Below are positions 47,285 through 58,248 of a stretch of DNA of 64,000 nucleotides, piece after piece (the first letter of the stretch is position 1; the number at the start of each line of letters is the position of its first letter). Source of the DNA: Lepas anatifera (Eukaryota; Arthropoda; Thecostraca; Lepadidae). Location: positions 1,302,001-1,366,000 of the forward strand of contig JAOTON010002268.1 in assembly GCA_034440635.1 (NCBI GenBank), in the 5' to 3' direction. The notes beneath the pieces were generated by a model. That model was not told the DNA's origin, searched no databases, and saw only the letters and a list, made by a program, of their open reading frames with translations. The position numbers and the translations under genes are program-made.

Positions 47285-47960
47285 GCTCAGGGGCCAAAAC
47301 TAGCCCAGGGGGCCAACCTTCAACTCATGGGGCCTAGACACGCTGAAGGGGCCCAAAGCAACTCAGGAGGCCCATACAAACTAAGATGGCCAGACTAGCT
47401 GGGTGTCTCGACGAGCTCATGGGGCCCAGATACGCACAACGGGCCCCATACAAGCTGAAGGAGTCTATATCAGTTAAACGAACACGATACCAACCCAGGG
47501 GGACCCTTGCCAGCTCAGGGAGACTAATCCAGCTAGGGGCCCTATGATCAAACCAGAGGCCCCTTAAGTAAATCCTATCACGGGCCCTAGACCAGCTCAT
47601 GGCTGCCACAATAATCTCACCTACAGGGTTATTTTTAGCTTAGGGGGCCCAATGCAGCGAAGGATCTAAGGCCAAGCCAGTAAGCTCCTGTGCAATACTC
47701 TTTCACGGTCGCAGAACAGCCCAGGGGGGCAACCTGAAAACTCGCTCTCAGATAACTAACAATTAACTCAGAGGGCCCAGGATCTGTTGAGGAGGGCCTA
47801 CACCAATTAGGGGACCCCGAAAAGCTCAGAAGGCTCCAGTGGCGACACATTCAAGTTCAGTGTGAGGGCCTGGTTATCTAAAGCGGTCCCAGATCAACTG
47901 AGAGGACTCAATATCAGCTCAGAGCAGCCACCAAAAACTCAGAGGCCCAGGCCCGCAGAG
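47285..47960. repeat. Degenerate 20-bp minisatellite (GGGGCCC ... AGCTCA), locus 1
   Basis: Loose tandem units of about 20 bp with a GGGGCC core and CAGCTCA, for example AGCCCAGGGGGCC and GCTCATGGGGCCCAGA. Related arrays lie at 51060-51690 and 59440-60070. Confidence 0.7.
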
Positions 47961-48544
47961 GCTCTGCGGCCTCTGATGCTTAGGTTAGCGTCAATCGGAG
48001 ATTTCAGTAGGGACTCAGCGTTAGTCAAAACAACTGTGATATGTGGAGGTGGTCGATACGGCACCTTAGCTTTCGCCATGACTAAGTTCAACAAAGCTCA
48101 CTGTATTCATTGTTAATTGCGCTTATTGTAGCGTCAATCGGGGTTTCTGTAGCGACCCAGCGTTAGCCAAGACAACTATGATATGTGGATGTGGTCGTTA
48201 CGACACCTCAGTTTTCTTCCAGATCGAAGTTAGCTGTATTCTTTGCTCATGGTGCTTCAGTTAGCATCAGTGGGGGCGTCCAGCCTTTTCTACCAATGTA
48301 CCAGTCATTACGTTCTGGGCGAAACCTTGCCGGCCCGAAATATGCTTGATGGTAAACGTGAACATGTTTCACTGAAAGGTAGCTTTCATGAAAATAAGCA
48401 TTTACAAATACGTTTCTTAAACGCGTTTTTTCTTCGACACTGGCCGCCTATTGGGTGGTAAATTGGCGCCCCTCAGATTCCGCACCCCCAGGTTCGGCGC
48501 CCCCCTCAGAGCCTGCCCCTAACGAAATCCTGGATTCGCCACTG

Positions 48545-48725
48545 GACTTGTTAGACTTTAATTTTTGCTTTTGCTTTCATTCCATCAGCGTGGTCCGTCT
48601 TGCACTTATCCTGACCCGCACTGTTTGCATCAAAAATATTTTACCTAATTTTTCGTTGTGGCCAGATGTGACAATGTAGTGTTTTTGGCAAAAACGAATC
48701 TGTGGCGACACCCCTAATGAGCTGT
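48545..48725 (+). repeat. Direct repeat, right copy (partner 47060-47245)
   Basis: Second copy of the repeat described at 47060; immediately preceded by TGGATTCGCCACT, a common end of hAT-like elements. Confidence 0.8.
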
Positions 48726-49224
48726 ATGTACATTGGGGTGAGTTGTATCACTGTTACAACATACCCCACCTGGCCTTGATACAACATGTACCACCCTCCC
48801 ACATTGGAAAAAACGTCCTCGTGCTCAACAACCAGTGGCCAGCCGAGAAAATCCTTCTCACGCACGAAGCCTTAGAATCTACCCTTACCACTGCTACAGC
48901 GATCCTTCCAATTCGTGATCATCTGAATGACAAAAACACACATTTCCTTACGACGAAATTTTACAGAATGACACCCCGAAAACACATTTTCTGCACTTAC
49001 CGCGAAACGCACCAAGCCAAGCAGACTGCAGTATAAAGAAAGATGGCGGATCGCTTGCCGCATCATCTGGTCGTGTCGGGAGCGCTATCTCTTGGATAGT
49101 TTTGGAAAAAATCACTCTGATACAACTTGTCCATGATACAACTCTCCCCACTCTCCCCTATGGTGGGTGCGTAATACTTAGCATTCGATCTGCAAAATGA
49201 ATAGGTTACAACATGGGTCTCGCC

Positions 49225-49706
49225 ACTGGTGGGATAGGTAAAAAATTGCAGCAAAAACCTAGAAAGGAGCCCAAAATACTATGATTGGGAGACTATGAAG
49301 GTATTCTCAGCTTTATCTACACAAATGCAGCCCAACTCCTGTTTTCCCCATGCATTCCCAATGGACGTTGAATCCATGATCCATACCTGACCTTAGGTCA
49401 TCGATATGAAAAATCCCGGAATACATGTTGTAGTACTCGATGGGCCCATTATGTGGTATAAGTTTCGATTCGATAGATTCACCTTTTTTACTTATGCCAC
49501 CTTCAACATTTTTGGAGGTAAGGTCACCTGACCTGCACTGGTGACCTGACTTGAGATGACCTAACCTTAAAATTTTGGGGGAAATTGTGGAATTCATCAA
49601 GGATAAGGTGTGACAAGTACATCGGCACTTCGCGCCACCGTTTTTTTCGTGCCACCGGAAAAACCCGAGGGGGTGTTCATACACCCCTCACCGGGGCGAG
49701 GGCTAA
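49225..49706 (+). mobile_element. TTAA element family D, copy 3 (right part)
   Basis: Aligns with 60600-61062: CACAAATGCAGCCCAA, then ACCTTAGGTCATCGATATGA, then the GC-rich end CACCGGGGCGAGGGCTAA. Left part missing. Confidence 0.75.
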
Positions 49707-50255
49707 GTCTATGGTGAAAAATGAAAACCTCGTTTTCCATAAATACTAAATAAGTCACCTCGAAAGTCCTCATACAGAATATTCTTACCTCGATCTTGAC
49801 CATAAACTTGATTTCTTGACCATCTGACCTCTCAAAGATCATGTGAGGTGACATGAACATATAGTGATTATTTTGCCAATAACTTCGCTCTGAATTGAGA
49901 TAAATCTTCCATTTTTCTTGCATTGTACTTATATGGTCATGGGTAGTCGATTGATATGCAACATCACCATATCAGGTCACTATGTGGCCCTGATCTAGCT
50001 TGATGTCAGGTCATTTTCACCATTTGACCTAGGAAGATCATATTTTAAATCATTCGATTCGCCAGGAGGGGAGGAATTAAAGGATGCCTAACAGGGAAAT
50101 GTAGGTAAATTGCCCTGTTGTAAGCCTATGGACCTTTCACGACCTCAGCTGACCTCAACATTGACCTGACTTAAAAATAGTACTTTTAGCTTCCCTTTGA
50201 CGCCCCCCCCCTCCCCAGCGGGCTGCACGATTCCAATGACCCCAGGGAGGTGCGT
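49707..50255 (+). mobile_element. TTAA element family B, copy 4 (right part)
   Basis: From GTCTATGGTGAAAAATGAAA this follows family B from about 15358 on, through CAACATCACCATATCAGGTC, to a decayed end CCCCAGCGGGCTGCACG near 50230. The family D copy is inserted at TAAGTCTATGG, which other B copies have uninterrupted. Confidence 0.75.
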
Positions 50256-51059
50256 GAAAATAAGCTGGTCTTTTAGCCCTTGAGCTGGTCTGGGGCCATC
50301 AGAGCTGGCGGATTTGGGTTCCTGAGCCAATGTCTGGGCACTGGGGGAGGGGGGAGTGGGCCTCTAAGATGACTTGGCAGCCCCTGAGAGTCATGGGCGT
50401 AAGAACAGGGGGGAGGCATGGAGCCACCGTCCCCAACTTTTCTGTGGTGGATCCCCGCAACAGATATAGAATATGAGTAGCTGCGATATAAAACAAGAAA
50501 ACCAAGCGGGCCCGATAGCTTGCTGGGAAAGTTCAAGCTGAGTAGTACGCCCACTGCAGACCCTTGGACGAGAAGTGCGTCGTGAAAAAGGCCAAGGCAT
50601 CTATTACCCGATGGGTCCTAAAAACTGTACTCAATCAAACTCCAATCCAGACCGCTCCGAAAACGGATCACGAATTCAGACACGCATCTGGCACCAAACG
50701 CCGGGCAACAGCCGCACATCAGACATCGACAGGCGAGACGAGACCAGCCGTTTTTTGTTATAAAGTGAAAAAAATCACGGAGCTATTGAATGGAAAAACA
50801 ACTGCGGAAACTAAATAAGAGGTCTGTACACAAATACCAAGCGTAGGCTGGTGTGCATGCGTGCCTTATTGATGCCAAATAAACAGTTTTAAAACTGCTC
50901 ATAATTGTGCGCCCCCTTGGGCTGGGGACCCACGGAGGAGGGCCTCCTCTAATGCTGCCCCTCTCCCCACTTTTCAAACGGTTCCTATGCCCCTGCACAA
51001 ACCCACAAAATACGGCCACAATTTCTTCGCGAGATCTGGCTGTGGGTACGGACGCCCAG
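50256..51059. other. No gene supported
   Basis: Contains hAT-like end phrases (CCCCCTTGGGCTGGGGACCC, CCTATGCCCCTGCAC). Open frames on both strands without family resemblance. Confidence 0.35.
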
Positions 51060-51690
51060 TTGGGGCTTTCAGGTAGCCCTTCACCGGCTCAGAGGCCCGA
51101 GACCAGCTCAGAAACCCCCTGCAAAATTAAATGTTCCTTGGGTCCCATGCCAGCAAAATGAGTTCAGCACCAGCTAAGGAGCCAACCAGCCAAACCAGGC
51201 CGCCAACCGGCCGCCAAACCGGCCGCCGCCAACCAGGCCGCCAACCGGCCGCCGCCAAACCAGGCCGCCAAACCAGCTAAGGACCACGAGGAGCCCAGGG
51301 GGCCCAGATCAGCACGAGAAGCTCTATTGGGCCCATACCAGTTAAACGAGCCCAACCCCGACTCAGGGGCCCTTGTACCAACTCAAGGGGCACCAACCCA
51401 GTTAAGGACACTAGGACCAAGTCAGGAACTGCTTACATAATTTTTTTCTTAGGGGCCCTAGAGACTAGCTTAGTGTTTCCTTCTGAAATTCCACCTCAGG
51501 ATCCTTTCCCAGCTTAGGGGCCTCAAACCACCCTGAACTTCCAAGATAAAGCTAATAAGCTCCTGTACAATACCCCGGACACAGAACAACCCAGATTCCC
51601 TTTGCGAAACTCCCTCTAAGAAGGCCCAAAGCCAATTCAGGGGGCCCAGGCCAACTCAAGAGTCCCAAGAGCAGCTGACGGCATAGGCGG
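51060..51690. repeat. Degenerate GGGGCC minisatellite, locus 2, with a GCCGCC-rich core
   Basis: Same unit type as 47285-47960. At about 51195-51280 a compact tandem of CCAAACCGGCCGCC-like units produces alanine/glycine-rich open frames that are repeat artefacts. Confidence 0.7.
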
Positions 51691-51820
51691 CGGAACGGGG
51701 GGACCCGAGCACAGTGTCCCCCTTGGTCGGACAGGGGGCACCACCATTGAGGTGCCCCACCTTAAATCGGCGAGGATAGCAATGAAGCGGTGCTTAGTCT
51801 GGAAATTTCGAAAATAAGCT

Positions 51821-52568
51821 TTAACACGCGCATTTACGGGGGTGAGTACCCGCCCCTCGGGGTTTTTGGAGACAGCATAACAACGGCGACGCGTAGCGCC
51901 GTTGCACTTGGCATACCTTTTGCTAATCATGTTTACTACTTTGGTCAAAATTTTAAGGTTAGATAATCTCCAGTCAGGTCACCAGTACAGGTCAAGAGAC
52001 CTGACCTCAAAAAAGTTTAGGATAGCATAAATCGGAACAGAGTGAACTTATCCGATTGAAACTCATATCACATAAAGGGCCCACCGAGTTCTCTAGCATA
52101 GGTAAGTTTCGGTATTTTTCAAATATCAGTGACCTAAGGTCAGGTGCGAGGCAAGACATCTCCATTGGAAATATGTGGGAAAATTGTTTTAGCTAAATTA
52201 CTTAGTAATGGTTGGTGATAGAGTGTTTATTTTAGATTCATTAGATTGGCATCGTCTTTGCGGTTCTAATGATATGAATTTTCTATTTGGTGTGTGGAGG
52301 TGATTTGACCTTCTTTTATTTGGTATTTTTAATGACCGAGAATCTTTATTTGCAGGTTATCCCATGATGACATGTTTTGATCCCTAGTGTCCTCAGATGT
52401 GACCTGATAAAAAATGGTTTACATTTTTTCCATAGAGGAGTAAATGGACTACGCAACGCCGTTTACTGTTTTTCGCTACCTAGCGTGGTTCTCGAGATCT
52501 TAGGGGGGGTACCCGCCTCTCCCCGTCAAAGCGAAGGTGGCTCAGACCCCCGTCAACGTGCGTGTTAA
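51821..52568 (-). mobile_element. TTAA element family A, copy 3 (full length, inverted)
   Basis: TTAA at 51821-51824 and 52565-52568. Left TTAACACGCGCATTTACGGG; right (inverted) TTAACACGCACGTTGACGGG. 748 bp, no coding frame, with TGACCT/AGGTCA words such as CAGGTCACCAGTACAGGTCA. Confidence 0.85.
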
Positions 52569-53702
52569 GTTTGTAACATTTTCACAGACCCGCAAAGTCT
52601 TACAGTAAATCCACTCTGTTGGTTTTCCTCAGATATAATATGTATTGCATAAAGACCCCTCAATCTAACTGTGCAGGCTCTCTCATGACCTAAGGTGGGC
52701 CGGGACGTGGTCACTGGGAATGATAGGCGTTAAAATTTGGCCGTCCTTGACAACGCATGCTACCTGAAGCAAAGAACTGTCCGGTCTAAGTATATCAGAG
52801 ACACGTACTTTAAATTGTTTCCAATGTAGAGCTACTGTAAAACGGGTAAAACAAAATTCGTTTGTGGAAAAAAGGTTAGTTTGGCCCTAGAAAAGTTCGG
52901 AAAATAATTTACTCAAATATACAGATGTTTCCTTAAAATGCTTTCGCTCATTTTCTTTGATTAGGTATAGTTGCTGAATAATGTCATCACTAGTAGATTT
53001 TTTTCTAGAATCACTTTTTTTTAAAAATACCTTTCTACAATAACATATTTTCTGTAAACTGCTCTTCCTCATGAAAATGCTTCCGTTTTATCTTAAAATC
53101 CCAGAGAACAAGACACTTCATGGGATTTTGAATGCAATATATATCCCATAGGGAATAGAGCCTAGTTAATATTTTGCTTATCCAAAATCATCCAGTTGAA
53201 GAAAGTAAACGTATCGTGAGCTGAAAGCAGCCCCTCTTCCGGGGCTTTCTGCTCTCCGTTGAGTGGTGTCCAGGCTGGGCGCGTAGTGGAAACGAATTCT
53301 GACTGAAATCCGCGGTGAAAACGTTCACTGCTCCACAAAAGACATGTTTTGAGACTAACGATATTTTCAATCAAAGATATATGGCACACTATACAATACT
53401 TAAATTTACCAATTATCTTTCCAGATTGTGTATACCGAGACTTATAGCGCTGCTTGATTCTAAGGATCAGTATGTTCCATGCTCTTTGAGAGAAGTGGCA
53501 TCCGGATGCATCTGTTTTCTTTCTATTTTCTTCAATATTTTGTATGCACATAAGGGCGAATATACATTCAGCGCATATAAGAGAAAACGCAGATACATTC
53601 AGGCCTTTAGGCATATAATTTCTTGTGAGCTTGTTAAGTAATCCTATTTAGTTGCTGCGATTTTATCACGTTGCCGAGTCGCATTTGTCTCTATCTGAAT
53701 GT

Positions 53703-53876
53703 CTATCGTTTCCATTTGTTGTAGTGTGTATTGTCCTTGGTCCTCATATGAATGAATGAATACAGTTTTAAGGTTCTCGCTGTGCATTTTAGCGCGTGGA
53801 GTGTGAGTGAGAGCCGACCTTCCAAGGCTGGATTTGTTGCAGCAGATCGAGCGCGGAATTGTAGCGTCATCCAAAC
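53703..53876 (-). CDS. Candidate terminal exon of an unknown gene
   Basis: On the minus strand, an excellent acceptor (CTCACCTCGTCCCAGCAG) is followed in phase 0 by 57 codons (VWMTLQFRARSAATNPALEG, then LKLYSFIHMRTKDN) and TAG at 53705-53703. Phase 0 matches the donor at 54090 about 210 bp upstream. In another phase the same stretch is open to 53644 and is more hydrophilic (SYEDQGQYTLQQMETIDIQ). The plus strand offers a competing mini-exon (acceptor TTTGTTGCAG, donor GAG|GTGAGC near 53889). Strand and frame are unsettled. Confidence 0.25.
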   Translation of the reverse strand, partial: VWMTLQFRARSAATNPALEGRLSLTLHALKCTARTLKLYSFIHMRTKDNTHYNKWKR

Positions 53877-54089
53877 CTGCTGGGACGAGGTGAGCGTGGA
53901 CTAAAAGAAAAACTTCTCATAGCTCAGGAAAGGGGAGGACACGGCTACCCCCATTTGCACTCTTGCTTGTGTCTCTGCAGGAGTTAGTGGAGATGGTTCC
54001 ACTCACTGTAATACCCACGTGTGCTGTGCTTGTCTCACAGGATTAAAAGTATTTCCGATCAACATAAATCGCTAAGAAAGATTCCTTAC

Positions 54090-54271
54090 TTTCGTTACAA
54101 TCTCCGTCACCTTGAAAGTACGTCTTACGTGAGCCATTTGGGTTAAATTATGTGGCTTTGGCGCTTTGGTTTCCAATTTTAATGATTTTATATCAATTGT
54201 CTCGCCCGTTTTATGGGCACTATATTCGCCTCGACGAGGCGCTTTCCAATTCGGCAAACATTTAGATATAT
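54090..54271 (-). CDS. Candidate internal exon of an unknown gene
   Basis: Minus-strand acceptor TTAACTAGCAG, then about 60 codons: ISKCLPNWKAPRRGEYSAH, KTGETIDIKSLKLETK, and RRTFKVTEIVTK before donor GTAAGG, phase 0. Lys-rich and hydrophilic. It would splice over a short intron to 53876. It may be host or transposon-derived; no domain recognised. Confidence 0.28.
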
Positions 54272-54582
54272 CTGCTAGTTAAGCATGATTGCAGTAATGC
54301 CTCTACTGACATGTATATTCGTCCAACGGGACATTATGACCTGACCGTATCTACGACCACCTTTCTATATCATCTGCTGTCTGCTGTAGGTCCTGAACTG
54401 AAGCAGCTGAAAACAGTAGATGTGGAGGGCAGGGGCAGATCCGGGAATTTCCCAAGGGCAGCCCTTATAGGGGCCCGGAAGAGCTTGAGGACCCGACCAC
54501 GGAAGGTACAAAGTTTCAGAAAAACACGTAGGTACACGTAAAAGTATGTCAGCATAAAAAGGAAAAAGAAGAAGAAAAGACG

Positions 54583-55605
54583 TTAACCCGCGCCCCACCG
54601 GGGTCCGGCGCCACCTTCTCCCACCGGGGGCCATCGATGGCCCCCTCTAACTCCGAAAATATGGGCGTTAGCGTAAATCTGCAAAGTGCAATAGAAAGCT
54701 CGCGTGAATTCAGTAAGAAATTACTTCGCATGTTTTAGTGCTCAGGTCAATGGTTTGACCTCCAGAGGTCAAATTAGGTCAAGATCGGCTATTTTCACTC
54801 AAATATGCAATGATTAAGCAAACTGGGCATAACTCTTATGTCATTAGAGGTATTGAGGCCTGGTAAAGTACATTTGATAGCAAATTGCCTGTACTTTTCC
54901 CGCTATGTGGAACGTAAAGACCTCCCGCCAGTGGTTTGACCGCCAGAGGTCACCTCGTGACCTAATATGACCTGAGGTCACGAAAGTTCAAAAAGTGACC
55001 TTGCCGTATATCAAATGAAAGCCAGTGACAAGACAAACACCATCGTGTTTGTTTCACCGCTCTAGCTCAATTAGGTCAAAAGTTATTGTCAGAATACTGT
55101 TTTTGACCTCCGGTGACCTTGTATGACCTTGGAAAAGTCAAAGGGCAAATATGACCCCTGGGATCCGTGAAAGGGTGTCCAAAAACGCTGTTCTGAGCAG
55201 TCTGAGTATTTGCAATCATTTTTGTGGCTTTTATATCATGAAATAGCTTTTCCCATGCTTTTCCAATGGGAGAGGTCGCCTCGTGACCTGACCTCAGGGC
55301 ACGAAATCGAAAAATCCCGGATATACACCTTGTAGACCCTGGAGGGGTCATGAAGTGTAGGAAGTTTCAAATCGATCGACTTTGAAATGTAGCTCTTACA
55401 GAGCTCTAAAGTGAAGTGAGGTGACCTTGGTTGACCTCGTCTGGTGACCTGACCTTGGGTGACACGGGGTAAAAAATTCAGGGATGATGGGAAAATGATG
55501 CAGTGAGAGGTAGAGCCCTCAACCGCGGTGCTGCGCCTCGTCGTTTTTCTGCTATCCGGAAAAACCTTAGGGGGCCATCGATGGCCCCCGGTGGGGCGAG
55601 GTTAA
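54583..55605 (-). mobile_element. TTAA element family C, copy 2 (inverted)
   Basis: TTAA at 54583-54586 and 55602-55605; 1,023 bp; aligns inverted with copies 1 and 3. Includes TGACCTAATATGACCT and a GGGGGCCATCGATGGCCCCC palindrome near the right end. Confidence 0.9.
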
Positions 55606-55983
55606 CCTCCATTGGGAGGGGGTGGGGAATTCCAGGAACTGCAATAGCCCACAAAACTATGAACTGGACCCTAAAACCACTGAGGTCCGCTCAACATTAG
55701 GTTGGATCTCCCCAAATCCAGAGACTGGCCAAATTTCAGATAGGATCAGAGCTGCAAAAAGTCGGGCTCTCGGGTCATAAAGTGCCCGACAGATTTTAGG
55801 GCACGGTATGGTCTTGCGACAGATCTTACAATCTGTGAGAAAAAATCTTGAAAGGAAGCAGAAAATATTTTTTGTTCTAAAAAACTCAATATTAGAATTG
55901 TCACCTCTTTCACTCAACAAGTTTTTCATGAATTTGCACCTCTCCCATATCAAGCCAGTGTGCGGCAAGAACCGATGGAAAAT

Positions 55984-56103
55984 CGAGGGACTTATGAATC
56001 GAGGGACCTTTGAATAGAGGGCCTTATGCACAGAGGGTCTTTTCGAGGGACTTATGAATCGAGGAACCTTTGAATAGAGGGCCTTATGCACAGAGGGCCT
56101 TTT
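55984..56103. repeat. 60-bp tandem duplication
   Basis: Two copies with period exactly 60 and two or three differences, built from GAGGGACTTATGAAT and GAGGGCCTTATGCACA words that are themselves near-repeats. Confidence 0.95.
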
Positions 56104-56274
56104 AAACGTCACCCAGAAAATCCTCTGCTGGAAAAATTCCTTCACCGGCCTGTCGGGGCCCGATTTGTATTCCATAGCACGCGACAGCTTGGCCCGACAG
56201 GCCGCCGTGAAGGTAAAGGCGACAGGCAAAACAGTTTTTCCTTCGTTTCCTTCGTTTGGAAGTACGCTCAACGC

Positions 56275-56312
56275 TGCCGCAAGGGCGCTGTTTGAACAGC
56301 GCCCTTGCGGCA
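56275..56312. repeat. Perfect hairpin, 18-bp arms
   Basis: TGCCGCAAGGGCGCTGTT (56275-56292), 2-bp loop TG, exact complement to 56312. About 60 bp away is an imperfect inverted pair, 56139-56160 (GGCCTGTCGGGGCC) and 56191-56213 (GGCCCGACAGGCC). Confidence 0.95.
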
Positions 56313-56535
56313 AAGCCGTAAAAGGTATCTTTGGTTTGAAGAAAAGCAGCCCTGCGGTTTGGTGTGTTGCCTTGTGGATATGGTGGAGGCCAAGGCCTAG
56401 AATCCCGTGGTGTGGTGGAGGCAATACGTTGCAAGGTTGTGTTTTTGATTATTTTTCTCTTGCATTACTTTGGTATACATCTTGAGTAAACTGGTTGAGC
56501 CTGGATTTCATCGTCCATAGTTGAAGGGCTGATAA

Positions 56536-56762
56536 ATGGCTCCGATTAAGCTGAAGCCCCTTCCACCGTCCCGTGTCAAGCTTAAATGTGGATTTGAGGG
56601 ATGTGGGTATTTTGGCGAGAAACGTTTTTTAAGGAGCATCAGCGAATCAAGCATTCTGGGCTGCCCTGCAAGTTCAGGAACAGTGGTTTTGGCCAAGGAG
56701 GTCGTTTTGAAGCATGGATCAAACAGCGGGCAGATCAGAACAGTGTGGGAGAAAACAAAGAA
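56536..56762 (+). pseudogene. C2H2 zinc-finger-like exon with frameshift
   Basis: The plus-strand frame from ATG 56536 reads MAPIKLKPLPPSRVKLKCGF and EGCGYFGEKRF. A T run (CGTTTTTTAAGG, about 56623) then shifts it; the next frame continues KEHQRIKHSGLPCKF. Read across the shift this gives C-x4-C ... H-x4-H followed by SG, as in a C2H2 finger and linker. A strong donor GTAAGTG follows at 56763, and CATCGTCCATAG (56508-56519) could be the acceptor. One lost base in the T run would explain the break. The Cys-His spacing is not ideal, so the assignment is tentative. Confidence 0.35.
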
Positions 56763-57224
56763 GTAAGTGATGTGGTGTTCGTTGTAATTTCGGCAGCTTA
56801 CATTTATTTCCACACGGTATGTTATGCTCACTGTTGATCAATAATTTTAAATGATATTAATAAGGGAAAATGAATTTTACCAGCAGACTGGTCAAATTAG
56901 ACTAAAACATTTGATTTTCCCTTCCATCTTCTTTTAAATCCAATGCCTGTTTGTCAGAATTAACCACAAAAGTTGCATACCTTCATCAGTGGATTTGTAG
57001 ATGCCAAAGAAACAAAACTCTTCACCTTTCCACATTCATTTGAGTTTTAAGTACCAAACTACTTCTCCTATTTCATTTTATTCACTTACCTAAATATGCC
57101 TATGATCTATGTCAAGGGGACAAAGATATAACAAAACACAGCCTAGTGCAACCTTTACTCATTCCTTTTACTCTTAACTTCCTTGGAAACATGATATTTA
57201 TTTGACATTTACTATCTAACTGAC

Positions 57225-58248
57225 TTAACCCTCGTCCACCGGGGGGCCATCGATGGCCCCTAAGGTTTTTCCGGGATAGCAGAAAAACGACGAGGCGCAG
57301 CACCGCGGTTGAGGGCTCTACCTCTCACTGCATCATTTTCCCATCATCCCTGAAATTTTTTACCCCGGGTTACCCAAGGTCAGGTCACCAGACGAGGTCA
57401 ACCAAGGTCACCTCACTTCACCTTTAGAGCTCTGTAAGAGCTACATTTCAAAGTCGATCAAATTGAAACTTCCTACACTTCATGACCCTCCAGGGTCTAC
57501 AAGGTGTATATCCGGGATTTTTCGATTTCGTGCCCTGAGGTCAGGTCACGAGGCGACCTCTCCCATTGGAAAAGCATGGGGAAAAGCTATTTCATGATAT
57601 AAAAGCCACAAAAATGATTGCAAATACTCAGACTGCTCAGAACAACGTTTTTGGACACCCTTTCACGGATCCCAGGGGTCATATTTGCCTTTTGACTTTT
57701 CCAAGGTCATCCAAGGTCACAAGAGGTCAAAAACAGTATTTTGACAATAACTTTTGACCTAATTGAGCTAGAGCGGTGAAACAAACACCATCGTGTTTGT
57801 CTTGTCGCTGGCTTTCATTTGATATACAGCAGGTTACTTTTTGACCTTTCGTGACCTCAGGTCATATTAGGTCACGAGGTGACCTCTGGCGGTCAAACCA
57901 CTGGCGGGAGGTCTTTACGTTCCACATAGCGGAAAAAGGACTGACAATTTGCTATCAAATGTACTTTACCAGGCCTCAATAGCTCTAATGACATAAGAGT
58001 TATGCCCAGTTTGTTAATCATTGCATATTTGAGTGAAAATAGCCGATCTTGACCTAATTTGACCTCTGGAGGTCAAACCATTGACCTGAGCACTAAAACA
58101 TGTGAAGTAATTTCTTACTGAATTCACGCGAGCTTTCTATTGCACTTTGCAGATTTGCGCTAACGCCCATATTTTCGGAGTTAGAGGGGGCCATCGATGG
58201 CCCTCGGTGGGGCGAAGGTGGCGCGACCCCCGGTGGGGCGCGGGTTAA
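57225..58248 (+). mobile_element. TTAA element family C, copy 3 (best preserved)
   Basis: TTAA at 57225-57228 and 58245-58248, 1,024 bp. The termini carry CCCTCGTCCACCGGGG and CGGTGGGGCGCGGGTTAA; each end has the CCATCGATGG palindrome in a G/C frame. I count 19 exact AGGTCA/TGACCT words, among them DR4 pairs AGGTCAACCAAGGTCA, AGGTCATATTAGGTCA, TGACCTAATTTGACCT and a triple near 57703-57729. No coding frame; non-autonomous. Confidence 0.92.

Larger units (their letters stand above)
46325..49163. mobile_element. 2.8-kb DNA transposon with GGGGAG terminal inverted repeats
   Basis: Left end CTATAGGGGAGGGTGGGG then GGGTTGTATCA; right end TGATACAACTCTCCCCACTC then TCCCCTAT, an inverted match of about 30 bp. 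Related GTTGTATCA words recur near both ends (46510-46580, 48735-48790). Target duplication is at most 2 bp (AT or TA). Superfamily is uncertain; no transposase seen. Its interior was enlarged by a repeat-flanked segment (47246-48544). Confidence 0.72.
55657..56424 (-). other. 255-codon open frame with 20-codon duplication, probably not a gene
   Basis: The longest open frame in the window (minus strand). It spans an exact 60-bp tandem duplication (55984-56103), which repeats KRPSVHKALYSKVPRFISPS, and two hairpins (56139-56213, 56275-56312). No domain, signal peptide or splice structure; composition is repeat-like. Kept because of its length. Confidence 0.15.

Noticed and set aside
51164..51355. 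Alanine/glycine/tryptophan-rich minus frame
   Set aside because: Produced by the GCCGCC-rich tandem within the minisatellite.
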